From positions 62,001 to 126,000 of the forward strand of contig NZ_JAJUWS010000002.1 in assembly GCF_021390475.1 (NCBI RefSeq): a stretch of 64,000 nucleotides of DNA, in the 5' to 3' direction. This DNA comes from Streptomyces sp. ST2-7A. Lineage in GTDB: Bacteria > Actinomycetota > Actinomycetes > Streptomycetales > Streptomycetaceae. Numbering within the stretch: the stretch's first letter is position 1; each line of letters begins with the position of its first letter. Below the pieces are notes generated by a model, which did not search any database, was not told the DNA's origin, and saw only the letters and a program-made list of their open reading frames with translations. Below, piece by piece: positions 23,963 through 33,708 of the stretch. The translations under genes were made by a program, and so were the position numbers.

Positions 23963-25726
23963 ATGACGCCGCACCACCGTGAACCCATGATCCCCGGGCC
24001 GGGTTTCCCCAGCCGGAGGGCCCTTCTGGCGACCATGGGGGCGCTGCCCGTCCTCATGGCCGCGACACCTGCCTCGGCGGACCCCGGGGCGCCGTCCGCG
24101 GCCTCGGCGACCGACGTGCTCGTCGACCCCTCGGCGGAGCGGCAGACGATCCGGGGCTTCGGCGGTATGAACCACACGAGTTGGATCGGGGACCTGACCC
24201 CCGCCCAGAGGGACACGGCCTTCGGCAACGGCGAGGGGCAGTTGGGGTTCTCCATGCTGAGGATCCCCATCCCCGAGGACCGGGCGCACTGGAGCCGGGA
24301 GGTGGCGACGGCGAGGCGCGCGATCGAACACGGGGCGATCGTGTTCGCGTCGCCGTGGAACCCACCCGCCCACATGGTCGAGACCTTCGTCCGCGGCAAC
24401 CAGTCCAACGCCAGGCGACTGCGGCACGACATGTACGGCGCCTACGCGCGGCACCTCGACGACTTCAACGGGTTCATGAGGGACAACGGGGTGAACCTGT
24501 ACGCGCTCTCCGTGCAGAACGAACCCGACTACGCGCACGACTGGACGTGGTGGACCCCGGCCGAAATGGTCCGTTTCCTGCGGGAGAACGCCGGCTCGAT
24601 CAACACCCGGGTGATCGCTCCGGAGTCCTTCCAGTACGTGAAGAGTTTCTCGGACCCGATCCTCAATGATCCCGCCGCCCTCGCCAACACGGACATTCTC
24701 GGCGCTCACCTCTACGGGACGCCGTACGGAAACTTCCCCTACCCCCTCTTCAGGGAAAAGGGCCGGGGGAAAGAACTCTGGATGACCGAGGTCTACCACC
24801 CCAACAGCAGTGATTCGGCGGACCTCTGGCCCCAAGCCCTCGATGTGGGGCAACACATCCACCACTCCATGGTGGATGCCGAGTTCCAGGCGTACGTGTG
24901 GTGGTACATCCGCCGAAGCTACGGCCCGATGCGGGAGGACGGGCGGATCAGCAAGCGCGGCGCCAACATGGCGCACTTCTCGAAGTTCGTCCGGCCGGGA
25001 TACGTGCGGGTCAACGCCACCTCCTCCCCACAGGCGAACGTGTACACCTCCGCGTACAAGGGCGGCTCCCGGATCGTCATCGTGGCCATCAACAAGGGGA
25101 CGACGTCGGTGGGTCAGCGGTTCACCCTGGCGCGCGGCACCGTGTCCGGCGTCTCGTCGTGGTTGACGGACGCGAGCAGGAACCTCGCCCCCCGGGGCGG
25201 GATCGGCGTCTCGAACGACTCCTTCACCGGCGAACTCCCCGCCCGGAGTGTGACGACCTTCGTGGCCGAGGTCGCCGGGTCCTCCGCCGGGATCGACCCG
25301 AACGCCTGGTACGTCCTGGTGAACCGCAACAGCGGCAAGGCGTTGGACGTGTACAACCTGGCCACCGGTGACGGGGCTCGGATCACCCAGTGGTCCCGCA
25401 ACGACGGGGCCTGGCAACAGTGGCGGTTCGTGGCTTCCGACGGGGGCCACCACCGGCTCCGGTCCAGGCACTCGGGAAAGGTGCTCGACGTCCACAACTG
25501 GTCCACGTCGGACGGTGCCGAGATCGTGCAGTGGACGGACCACGATGCCGCCAACCAGCAGTTCCGTGCGGTCGAGTCGGCGGACGGCCATGTGCGGCTG
25601 ATCAACCGTCACAGCGGCAAGGCGCTGGAGGTGCAGGGCGCCGCCACCCATGACGGGGCGAACATCGTCCAGTACTCCGATTGGGGCGGGAGCAACCAGC
25701 AGTGGCGCCTGGTCCGCGTCGGCTGA
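23963..25726 (+). CDS. Secreted GH30 glucuronoxylanase with ricin-type CBM13
   Basis: A 587-residue endoxylanase of the GH30 subfamily 8 (XynC) type, which cuts glucuronoxylan next to methylglucuronic acid branches. A Tat-type signal (SRRALLATMGALPVLM, cleavage near ASA-D) leads into the (beta/alpha)8 barrel with acid/base E187 (SVQNEPDY) and nucleophile E276 (ELWMTEVYHP). The VWWYIRRSYGPM segment contains the Arg that in XynC contacts glucuronic acid. The GH30 side beta domain ends near residue 435. A three-repeat ricin B domain follows (QQWRF, QQFRA, QQWRL). ATG 23963 has GAGGGGAAG. The CebR box upstream links it to cellobiose. Confidence 0.92.
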   Translation: MTPHHREPMIPGPGFPSRRALLATMGALPVLMAATPASADPGAPSAASATDVLVDPSAERQTIRGFGGMNHTSWIGDLTPAQRDTAFGNGEGQLGFSMLRIPIPEDRAHWSREVATARRAIEHGAIVFASPWNPPAHMVETFVRGNQSNARRLRHDMYGAYARHLDDFNGFMRDNGVNLYALSVQNEPDYAHDWTWWTPAEMVRFLRENAGSINTRVIAPESFQYVKSFSDPILNDPAALANTDILGAHLYGTPYGNFPYPLFREKGRGKELWMTEVYHPNSSDSADLWPQALDVGQHIHHSMVDAEFQAYVWWYIRRSYGPMREDGRISKRGANMAHFSKFVRPGYVRVNATSSPQANVYTSAYKGGSRIVIVAINKGTTSVGQRFTLARGTVSGVSSWLTDASRNLAPRGGIGVSNDSFTGELPARSVTTFVAEVAGSSAGIDPNAWYVLVNRNSGKALDVYNLATGDGARITQWSRNDGAWQQWRFVASDGGHHRLRSRHSGKVLDVHNWSTSDGAEIVQWTDHDAANQQFRAVESADGHVRLINRHSGKALEVQGAATHDGANIVQYSDWGGSNQQWRLVRVG

Positions 25727-25977
25727 CGCGGGCACCGACCGCCGGGGTCGTGCTCCCGTCGCACCCACCGGGTGACGGGAGCCGCCCCGGGCCGCCCCGG
25801 GTGGAGCCGGGTGGTTCCGAGCGGTCGACAGTGGAGCGGGAGGTCGCCCCGGGGCCGGGGTCCCTCCCCCGGCCTCTCCCCCGAGGGGCACCCGATCGAC
25901 TGCGCCCCGCCCCGACACTGCCGAGAGGTGCACCGGGCAGCGGGCCGGGATGCCGAGAAAGGTCGGCCGCGGTGGTG

Positions 25978-26244
25978 TCAGGGGGCGGGACGGTTGCCGA
26001 GCGTTCGGGCGGCCGCACGGATGGCGTCCGCGTAGGGGGCATCGCACGCGCGTGTGTCCGCATCGAGTTCCACGAAGGGCATCAGCGACCGGTGGGGGTC
26101 GTCGATCGGCTGCGTCCGGGCGGACCAGACGTCGTGGACGTCCTCGTCGGTGACCTGCTCCCCCTCGCTTTCACATGACCGGGTCTCCGGACGACTACCC
26201 CACCGAGGTGGGGGGAGGGTTTCGACGAGAGGGCGGGACCCCAC
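25978..26244 (-). pseudogene. RyR-like domain fragment, probably broken
   Basis: The C-terminal 60 residues (VTDEDVHDVWSARTQ, DDPHRSLMPFVELDADTRA, YADAIRAAARTLG) resemble the end of a ryanodine-receptor-type RyR domain found in actinomycete and phage proteins. The first 28 residues are unrelated. The only start, a GTG at 26244, sits nine bases from a strong terminator with no ribosome site, so it is likely a gene remnant. The family assignment is by impression only. Confidence 0.4.
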
Positions 26245-26253
26245 AACGCAAAG

Positions 26254-26288
26254 ACCGTACGGCCCCCGGACGAGAGGGGCCGTACGGT
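26254..26288. terminator. Strong terminator after the I36 inhibitor gene
   Basis: ACCGTACGGCCCC (26254-26266) pairs perfectly with GGGGCCGTACGGT (26276-26288), a 13-bp stem with a nine-base loop. Confidence 0.8.
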
Positions 26289-26360
26289 GTTCATCGGCTC
26301 ACCGGAATCCTCATTCCGCGCGCCCGGGAAATCCCTCGGAATTTCCGGTGATCGAACGGG

Positions 26361-26846
26361 TCAGTTGGGGCAGCCACTGGAGTTGTGGCGACAGAGGGAA
26401 CCGATGGTGTAGGTGCCGGCCAGGTTCGCCTGGGCACCGCCCAGGGAACTGCCGATGCGGTTCTGGTAGTTGAAGGCCCGGTAGTAGTGCATCCGGTGGG
26501 AAGTACGGTTGTACACCGAACGGGTGACGGTACCGTTGTTCATCCACGAGCACATTTCCCGCGCCCTCGGATAGTTGGAGGCCCCCCACGTGCACCGGTC
26601 GCCGGTGCCGTTGGAGCCGGACCAGAAGCAGATGGAGCCGCTGGGGCAGTCGCTGTAGGCAGCGGTCCCCACCTCCCCGTTGGTGTCGAACCCGAGCGCT
26701 TCGCCGGGTTCGATCGTCTCGACGGACGGAGCGGAGCCGTACGCCGCGGGAGCGATGGCCCCCGATGCCTGCGCGGCGGGAGCGAGTACGAAAGCGAGCA
26801 CGAGAGCCGCGACTGCCGAGACGATCATCTTCACACGCGATTTCAT
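26361..26846 (-). CDS. Secreted peptidase inhibitor family I36 protein
   Basis: A 161-residue exported protein. Signal peptide MKSRVKMIVSAVAALVLAFV ends near AQASG; a short pro-region follows. The mature part has the I36 pattern CPSGSICFWSGSNGTGDRC with further cysteines pairing CSWMNN and LCRHNSSGC. Members related to the Streptomyces metalloprotease inhibitor SMPI block secreted metalloproteases. ATG 26846 follows AGGAGAAAGG. Possible targets include the organism's own M6-type protease, but this is speculation. Confidence 0.85.
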   Translation of the reverse strand: MKSRVKMIVSAVAALVLAFVLAPAAQASGAIAPAAYGSAPSVETIEPGEALGFDTNGEVGTAAYSDCPSGSICFWSGSNGTGDRCTWGASNYPRAREMCSWMNNGTVTRSVYNRTSHRMHYYRAFNYQNRIGSSLGGAQANLAGTYTIGSLCRHNSSGCPN

Positions 26847-27437
26847 CTGCGGAACACCTTTCTCCTGTGCGTCACCCGCGTGACGCCGGCGAAACACTAG
26901 AGCCGACGAAAGGGTTTCCGCACCCTCGATTCGGTCATCCAGCAAAGAAATCCCCCGATCGTGGAACCCGATAATGATTTCCTCTCTCTTTGCCTTACGG
27001 AAAGGAACCCTTTGCCGCATCGGGGCACATGACAGGGACACCTTCATCACCTCCCCGGGATCGAGAGGAAGCCTTCGACCCTCCTTCATCCGACGCCACA
27101 TCGCGATCAGGGTTTCATCACGTCGAACGAGATGATCATGGCCGGTCGGGTGAAGGCCGTTCGAGGCCGGGTATCCACCATCGGATCCCGTCTTTCCCGG
27201 GGGCCACCGAGGCCACGGGAGTGTTCGTCCGGTGGCCGGGCGGCCGGGAATCCCTTCCCGCCGACACGGCGGCCCCGGTTCGGGGCCCGAAACGTCCGCA
27301 CGCGCGGGGCGCCTCATCACGACTCCTCCGATGATGAGGCCACCGGGGCGGGGCAACGAAGCCCGGCTGCCGGGGCGGGGTTCGCCCCGGCCACCGGGGC
27401 GGGTGAGACGGTGCGGGCCCCGGGCCGGGGCCCGGAG
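26847..27437. other. Gene-free stretch upstream of the I36 gene
   Basis: About 590 bases with scattered short frames that lack ribosome sites. The segment 27338-27410 contains CCGGGGCG-type inverted repeats that match the terminator region downstream of the lipoprotein gene at 34514, part of a duplicated block. Confidence 0.5.
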
Positions 27438-27575
27438 TCGGTGGTCGGGGTGGAGGAGGCGCTCGGCGGCGTCCGCCCGGTCGGACGCGTCGGTGGATCC
27501 GCCGTCGTCGGTGGCGTCACAGGCGGTGAGGGGCAGAGCAGCGCCTGCGAGAACCGCCGCGGTGTACGGGACCAC
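27438..27575 (-). pseudogene. Decayed, internally deleted copy of the 34514 lipoprotein
   Basis: The frame reads a hydrophobic signal and lipobox (TAAVLAGAALPLTACDATDD) directly joined to ADAAERLLHPDH, the C-terminus of the lipoprotein at 34514-35062 (ADAAERLLCPDH). Roughly 110 internal codons are missing. The stop TGA has become CGA and the ATG position has lost its start codon. The upstream 27591-27690 also matches the leader at about 35075-35190. Confidence 0.75.
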
Positions 27576-27644
27576 CCGACGGGGGTCATGCCGGGCCGTG
27601 CGTCCGTGGAGCGTGTGCGTGACGGCTCGGTTGCGCACCGGCAT

Positions 27645-28185
27645 CCGCTCCGGGACATGTGACGAATGATCGCCCTTGGGGAGATCGGGGTCGGTGGGGC
27701 CGGCCGGGGTCGCCCCGGTCTCGTGGCGCCCCCCGGCGCCAACCGGTCATCAACGGGTTCCACCATGGCACAATCCCGGTCGGACCCGATCGCTCCCGGC
27801 TCCCGGCTCCCGGCTCCCGGCTCCCGGCTCCCGGGATGAGAGTCCCCGGGTACGGCGGCGTGTTCGCCAATGCCCGGGTGCTCGGCCGGGTGGTCGATCG
27901 CCGACGCCAACAGCCCCGGTGCGGTCCACGTTGCGACCTTCCGAATCCGCGCAGGAGTCTTCTCCCAAGGGGCCATCACCGACAGCCGGCTCGGAGCATG
28001 CCTGCGGGAAGTTCCCAAGCCGGGGGTTTCACCACGGCCCTCCCGAACTGTCCGCTTGTGAACGGGAGAAGTGTTGCTCGGTCTTCTCCGCGCCGTTTAG
28101 GGTCCGTGGTTGCCACCTGTTGTTCCTCCGGGGGGACGCGGCAGGGGCATCGGGGTGACAGGGGAACAACGGGGGTTGATGGGTC
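27645..28185. other. Gene-free leader of the RHS gene
   Basis: About 540 bases holding a copy of the duplicated lipoprotein leader (to about 27690), the heptamer repeat at 27793-27834 and presumably the promoter of the toxin gene. No coding frame is convincing. Confidence 0.5.
27793..27834. repeat. Six perfect tandem copies of CTCCCGG
   Basis: Exact 7-bp units fill 42 bases. Copy number of such repeats can change by slippage. Confidence 0.95.
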
Positions 28186-31100
28186 GTGGCGCGGGCGTCG
28201 GATTGGTCGCCGGTGGGGCTGGGGTCGGACCCCACCCCGGGGGATCCGGAGCGCATCGAGCGGTTGGGCGGTGAGCTGGAGGAGTTCGCCGATGACGTGT
28301 TCACCGCCCTGGGCAAGGTCCGCTCGATGGGCGAGGAGGGCGCGCTCGCCACGTTCGTGGGCGAGAGCGCGGAAGCCTACCGGGACCGCTTCGACAAGCT
28401 CCCGCCGGATCTGGACAAGCTGCACACCTCCTACGACCTGGCCGCGCAGGCCCTGCTGACCTACGCACCGAAACTGCGCGAGGCGCAGACGGACGCGGAT
28501 CGGGCGCTGAGCGAGGCGATCGAGGCGCGCGAGGAGCTGTCCACCGCGCAGTCGTGGTTGGAGCGGGCCACGAGTGCTCTTGAGGACGCGACCGAGGCGG
28601 CGGAGCCGCCGGATGAGGGCGAGGTGGCGGCCGAGGTCCGCCGGGCGCTCACGGACGCGGAGAGCGATCAGGGCGACGCGGAGACGGCCGTGACCGACGC
28701 CCGGGGGAAGTTGGATCTGGCGATCGCGTTGGCCGGTCAGGCCAAGGAACTGCGCGAGGAAGCCGCCGCCAAGTGCAAAGCGGACCTCGAAGAAGCCTCC
28801 GAGGCCGGTATCCCGAACCGCAAGTGGTGGCAGAAGGCCGCCGATTGGGTGGTGGACAACTGGGACACCATCGTCGCCGTCGCCAAGGTGGTCGTCGCGG
28901 TGGTCGGCATCATCGCCATGATCATCGGCGGGCCCCTGGCCCTGCTGGTCCTGGCCGCCGCCCTGATCGTCCTCGCCGACACCCTCATCGACTACGCCCA
29001 CGGCGACGCCACCCTGTGGGACGTGGCCTTCGCCGCCCTGGACTGCATCCCCGGCTTCAAGGGCATCACCACCGCAGCCGGACTGATATCCGGCATGAGG
29101 ACCGGGTTGAAGGGCCTGGCCGCAGGTGCCGCAGGGCTGGGCAGGACCGTGCGCAAGCAAGCGGTGATGATGGCAAGGCGCAACGGTTGTGGCGACCCGG
29201 TCGACGTGGCAGCCGGGGAGGTGTTCATGTCCGCCACCGACGTGGAGTTGCCCGGCGTCCTCCCCTTGGTGATCGAACGGCACCACATATCCGGCTACCG
29301 CGAGGGGCGCTGCTTCGGGCGTTCCTGGGCCTCCACCCTCGACCAGCGGCTGATACTGGAGGACCGGGGGGTGCGGTTCCACACCGAGGACGGGATGTCC
29401 CTGCTCTACCCCGTCCCGCAGGCCGACCCCGACCATCCGGTGCTACCGGTCGAGGGGCCCCGCTGGTCCCTGGCATGGGACGGCATTCCCGGCTCGCCGC
29501 TGATCGTGCACCAGCGCGAGACGGGCCGCACGCTGCACTTCGCCTCCGTGGCCGGTCGGTCCGGCGCCGAACTGCCTCTGATCGCGATCACCGATCGCAA
29601 CGACAACCGCATCGACTTCCTCCATGACGAGGACGGTGTGCTCACCGAGCTGAGGCACTCGGGTGGTTACCGTGTGGATGTCGTCGTCCGGGAGGAACGC
29701 GTCGTCTCCCTCGCCCTGCGGTCCGACCCGGACGAACCGACCCTCGTCACCTACGACCACGACGACGCCGGCAACCTCGCCCGCGTCCACAACTCCTCCG
29801 GCCTGCCACTGCGCCTGTGGTACGACGAGGATCACCGGCTCATCCGGTGGGAGGACCGCAACGGCATCTGGTACCGGTACGAGTACGACGACGCGGGACG
29901 TTGCGTGTTCTCCACGGGGACCGACCGGGCCATGGAGTACCGGTACCGGTACGACACCGCTGATCACCGCACCCGGGCGACGAACAGCCTCGGCCACACC
30001 ACCGTCCACCGCTTCAACGACAGTTACCAGCTGATCTCCCGAACCGACCCCCTCGGGGGTACGAGCCACCGGTCATGGGACCGCTACGACCGACTCCTGG
30101 GCTTCACCGATCCGCTCGGCAGAACCATGACGATGGAGTGGGACGAGCGGGGCGATCTCATCGGGACACGGTTGCCCGACGGCACCACCTCCACCGCCCG
30201 TTTCAACGAGCTGGGCCTGCCGGTGGAATTGGTCGCCCACGACGGAGCGACCTGGCGACAGGAGTGGGACGAACGCGGAAACTGTCTGTCGATCACGGCT
30301 CCCGACGGTGCCACCACCACCTTCGCCCGTGACCGTACCGGTGCTCTCGGCTCGCTGACCGATGCCGAGGGCGCCGTACTGCGTCGCACCAACTCCCCCG
30401 CCGGTCTGCCGGTGTCCGTGGTCGACCCGCTGGGTGCCGAGACGCGCTACCGCTATGACGCGTTCGGCCGGCCCGTCGCCGTGATCGACCATTTCGGCGC
30501 GGTCATCGAGCAGTCCTGGACCGTCGAGGGTCTGCTCGCCTCCCGGGCGGGCCCGGATGGTGCCGTCGAGAAGTGGCAACACGACGGTGAGGGCAACCTC
30601 GTCGCGCACACCGACGCTCTGGGGCGGGTCACCCGCTACACCCACACGTTCTTCGACCTCATAGCCTCCCGGACGACGCCCGACGGGGCCACCCACACCT
30701 TCGGGTACGACACCGAACTGCGGCTCACCGCTGTCACCAACCCACAGGGGCGGAGGTGGGAGTACGTCCATGACGAGGCGGGGCGCCTCGTCGCGGAGAC
30801 CGACTTCGACGGCAGCACCCTGCGTTATCGCCACGACGCCGTCGGTAACCTGCTCGCTCGCACCAACGCCGTGGGGCAGGCCATCACCTACCGGTACGAC
30901 GATGTCGATCAGGTGATCGGCAAGGGTGTCGATGGGCGGGAGGTCGTCTACGAACTGGACCCCGCCGGGCGAATACTCCGGGCCGCCGACCCATTGGTCA
31001 CCCTTGCTCTCGATTACGACCGGGCCGGTCGGGTCACCGGGGAAACCGTCAACGGCCGTACACTCACCACGGTTCACAACGCGCTCGGCCGCCCCACCGG

Positions 31101-32679
31101 GCGCACCACGCCTGCCGGGGCCGCCATCGGCTATCGGTACGACGCCGCCGGGCACCGCACCTCCCTGACTCTCTCCGGGAGGACGATGGAATTCGCCCGG
31201 GACGCGCTGGGTCGCGAAACCAGCCGTCGATGGGGCAGCGGTGGTCCCTGCCTCACCACCGCCCGGGACGCGGCGGACCGTGTCACCGCCCAGACACTCG
31301 CCACGGCCGGTGCCGATCGGCCCGTTCGGCACCGCACCCACACCTACCGCCGGGACGGCAGTCCGGTCGCGGTCGCCGACTCTGCGACCGGCACCCGGGC
31401 CTTCGATCTCGATGCCGGCGGCAGGATCACCGGTGTCCGCGCCGAGGGCTGGACGGAGAGCTACTCCTACGACGAGTCGGGCAACCAGACGGAGGCCCAC
31501 TGGCCCGACGGGCAGCCGCAGCCGGAGGCACGCGGGGAGCGCCGGTACAGCGGGAACCGCGTGACCCGCGCCGGGTCGGTGCACTACGAGTACGACGCAG
31601 CCGGCCGGGTGGTGGTGCGGCGCAGGACCCGGTTGTCGCGCAAGCCGGACGTCTGGCGTTACACCTGGGACGCCGAGGACCTCCTCACCTCGGTCGTCAC
31701 CCCGGACGGCACCACCTGGCGCTATCTTTACGACGCCCTGCGACGGCGGGTCGCCAAACAGCGGCTCGCGGCCGACGGCGAGACCGTGGCGGAGGAGACG
31801 CGTTTCGTCTGGGACGGTCCGCACCTGGTGGAACAGACCACCCGGGTCGCGGGGAACCCCGAGGAGTACACCCTCACCTGGGATCGCGAGGGGATGCGTC
31901 CGATCGCGCAGACCGAACGCACCACCTCGGCCGATGCTCCCGACGAGGTCATCGCGCAGCGCTTCTTCGCCATCGTCACCGATCCGGTCGGTACGCCCAC
32001 CGAACTCGTCGACGAGAACGGGGGGATCGTCTGGAGCGCGCGTTCCACTCTCTGGGGCCTCACGACCTGGCAGGCTGACGCCGCCACGACGACCCCTCTG
32101 CGGTTTCCCGGCCAGTACCACGATCCGGAGACGGAACTCCACTACAACTACTTCCGCCACTACGACCCGGCCACCGGCAGCTACATCAGCCCTGATCCGC
32201 TCGGGCTGGACGCCGGGCCCAACCCCCGGGCCTATGTGAGCAACCCGCTGACATGGGTGGACTACCTGGGTCTGCTGACCTGCGCACAGAACGCCGCCAT
32301 CCTGCGACGGAACATGACCGCCGAGGGCCGCGGCCCGGCATCGGGTCAGGCGGCGGCACATATCGTGCCATCCAGCCTGAATCGTGGTGGTTCAGCCAAT
32401 TCCCGAAAAATCCTGAGCAAATACGGAGTGGATATCAACGATGCCGCGAACGGCATCCCCCTGGGGCACCCCACACCTCACAACTACACCCATCGGACAA
32501 ATTTCCTCAACCGACTGGACGACCACTTGCAGGAAACAGTGGACACCATGGAGCAACTCGGTCGTGGAGCGGATGAAATCGGTAGAGCTCTGCGCACCGA
32601 GTTGCGCGGCATCGGCAAGGCAGTGGAGCAAGAACTGAAGACCGGCGTCCCGGGCGCCGGAGCATACTGGACCGCATGA
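28186..32679 (+). CDS. RHS-repeat polymorphic toxin with AHH-like nuclease tip
   Basis: A 1497-residue contact- or secretion-delivered toxin. Residues 1-220 are helical (RIERLGGELEEFADDVFTAL) and resemble the T7SS-type N-terminal module of actinobacterial polymorphic toxins. Hydrophobic segments (about 228-265, VVVAVVGIIAMIIGG) follow. A DUF6531-like segment starts at GDPVDVAAGEVFMSATDVEL. Some 900 residues of YD/RHS repeats form the encapsulating shell, ending at the core motif GSYISPDPLGLDAG and YVSNPLTWVDYLGL. The 130-residue tip contains AAAHIVPSSLNRGG and PTPHNYTHRTNFLNRL, like AHH/HNH-fold nucleases. The immunity gene overlaps by four bases. GTG 28186 is the start; its ribosome site is weak. 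Confidence 0.9.
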   Translation: MARASDWSPVGLGSDPTPGDPERIERLGGELEEFADDVFTALGKVRSMGEEGALATFVGESAEAYRDRFDKLPPDLDKLHTSYDLAAQALLTYAPKLREAQTDADRALSEAIEAREELSTAQSWLERATSALEDATEAAEPPDEGEVAAEVRRALTDAESDQGDAETAVTDARGKLDLAIALAGQAKELREEAAAKCKADLEEASEAGIPNRKWWQKAADWVVDNWDTIVAVAKVVVAVVGIIAMIIGGPLALLVLAAALIVLADTLIDYAHGDATLWDVAFAALDCIPGFKGITTAAGLISGMRTGLKGLAAGAAGLGRTVRKQAVMMARRNGCGDPVDVAAGEVFMSATDVELPGVLPLVIERHHISGYREGRCFGRSWASTLDQRLILEDRGVRFHTEDGMSLLYPVPQADPDHPVLPVEGPRWSLAWDGIPGSPLIVHQRETGRTLHFASVAGRSGAELPLIAITDRNDNRIDFLHDEDGVLTELRHSGGYRVDVVVREERVVSLALRSDPDEPTLVTYDHDDAGNLARVHNSSGLPLRLWYDEDHRLIRWEDRNGIWYRYEYDDAGRCVFSTGTDRAMEYRYRYDTADHRTRATNSLGHTTVHRFNDSYQLISRTDPLGGTSHRSWDRYDRLLGFTDPLGRTMTMEWDERGDLIGTRLPDGTTSTARFNELGLPVELVAHDGATWRQEWDERGNCLSITAPDGATTTFARDRTGALGSLTDAEGAVLRRTNSPAGLPVSVVDPLGAETRYRYDAFGRPVAVIDHFGAVIEQSWTVEGLLASRAGPDGAVEKWQHDGEGNLVAHTDALGRVTRYTHTFFDLIASRTTPDGATHTFGYDTELRLTAVTNPQGRRWEYVHDEAGRLVAETDFDGSTLRYRHDAVGNLLARTNAVGQAITYRYDDVDQVIGKGVDGREVVYELDPAGRILRAADPLVTLALDYDRAGRVTGETVNGRTLTTVHNALGRPTGRTTPAGAAIGYRYDAAGHRTSLTLSGRTMEFARDALGRETSRRWGSGGPCLTTARDAADRVTAQTLATAGADRPVRHRTHTYRRDGSPVAVADSATGTRAFDLDAGGRITGVRAEGWTESYSYDESGNQTEAHWPDGQPQPEARGERRYSGNRVTRAGSVHYEYDAAGRVVVRRRTRLSRKPDVWRYTWDAEDLLTSVVTPDGTTWRYLYDALRRRVAKQRLAADGETVAEETRFVWDGPHLVEQTTRVAGNPEEYTLTWDREGMRPIAQTERTTSADAPDEVIAQRFFAIVTDPVGTPTELVDENGGIVWSARSTLWGLTTWQADAATTTPLRFPGQYHDPETELHYNYFRHYDPATGSYISPDPLGLDAGPNPRAYVSNPLTWVDYLGLLTCAQNAAILRRNMTAEGRGPASGQAAAHIVPSSLNRGGSANSRKILSKYGVDINDAANGIPLGHPTPHNYTHRTNFLNRLDDHLQETVDTMEQLGRGADEIGRALRTELRGIGKAVEQELKTGVPGAGAYWTA

Positions 32680-33275
32680 GCGACACACCCCACTCCCCCA
32701 TGTCGGTTTGCCGACTGCTACCGAACATTCCGGAGGGAACCCGCGGGTTGGCCTTCGACGACAGCATCAAGCAGTTGACGCGGTGGCAGGTAACCGGTTC
32801 CGCCGAGGACCGTCCCACCGCCATCCAAGCCGAATGGCGGGACGGGGAGGGTGAGCGCAAGGCCGACTTCCCCACCGGTCGTCCCACCGGACCGGTACTC
32901 AGCCAACGGTTGACCAGGGTTTTGGGAGAAGAGACCCTGATGCGCGCCGGTACGTTGATGCCTCTGCTCATCAACGGCGTCGAGCAGAACGAGCACCGCC
33001 TGTATGTGGTCGGCCAAGTGGTTGACTGCCTCGATGTCGAGCTTTCCTCCGAGCCCGAGTCCCTGACCGGGAGAATCAAAGAATCCGTCTTCCGGCCCGA
33101 GGCCGTTCCCGTGGACCTCCCCGCTTTTCGGATCCCGCAGTATCCGATGGCCGTCCACTGGAATGGCTGGGCCGCAGACATCCTGGCTCGCGAACTCGGC
33201 GAGGAACTCGAAGTCCGTCTCATCTGGTCGGAGGACCCCGGGCTCGCCCCCCATCCCAACCCCTGGGGCTTCTGA
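32676..33275 (+). CDS. Immunity protein for the RHS toxin, Imm11-like
   Basis: A 199-residue soluble protein whose ATG overlaps the toxin stop (ATGA), the typical place for an immunity gene. Segments RLLPNIPEGTRGLAFDD, RAGTLMPLLINGVEQNEHRL and FRIPQYPMAVHWNGW with a terminal EVRLIWSED resemble the Imm11/DUF1629 group. It should bind and neutralise the C-terminal nuclease. The family name is tentative; the immunity role rests on position. Confidence 0.75.
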   Translation: MSDTPHSPMSVCRLLPNIPEGTRGLAFDDSIKQLTRWQVTGSAEDRPTAIQAEWRDGEGERKADFPTGRPTGPVLSQRLTRVLGEETLMRAGTLMPLLINGVEQNEHRLYVVGQVVDCLDVELSSEPESLTGRIKESVFRPEAVPVDLPAFRIPQYPMAVHWNGWAADILARELGEELEVRLIWSEDPGLAPHPNPWGF

Positions 33276-33708
33276 TCCCGTCGCCTCGGGCAGCCGATGG
33301 CGGGTGCGCTCGCCCATGACGATGCGGGGGCGAGGTCGGCCGGTGGTGGCACGGGGACGGGTGGTGGCCGAACCCTCGTGGTCCCCGGGCCCTCCTCGGC
33401 TGTGAGCGCTCGAACGCGAGGAGATCGACACGCGGGCAGCAGCGGTCATACGCCGGTGTCCGGTACGACCTCCACCTCGCACGGTGTCGGCGACGGTGGC
33501 CCGCACCCTTCCCGGGCGATGGAGAACGGTGATCGGGAACACGGAAGGTCCGGGAGAGGCGCGGTTGATCCGGGGCACCGTTCGCCGAACCGGAAAGCCG
33601 AACCGGCGACCCCGGGGCGAGGTTATTCGGTTGAGGTGGGAGTGGGGGCGTGTTATCCCTGACGGGTTCGCGGAACCGACAGCGGGACTCGAGGGGCGGG
33701 CCGACGGG
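33276..33708. other. Gene-free stretch
   Basis: About 430 bases between the immunity gene and a GNAT gene. Overlapping frames on both strands lack ribosome sites; I see nothing else. Confidence 0.5.
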
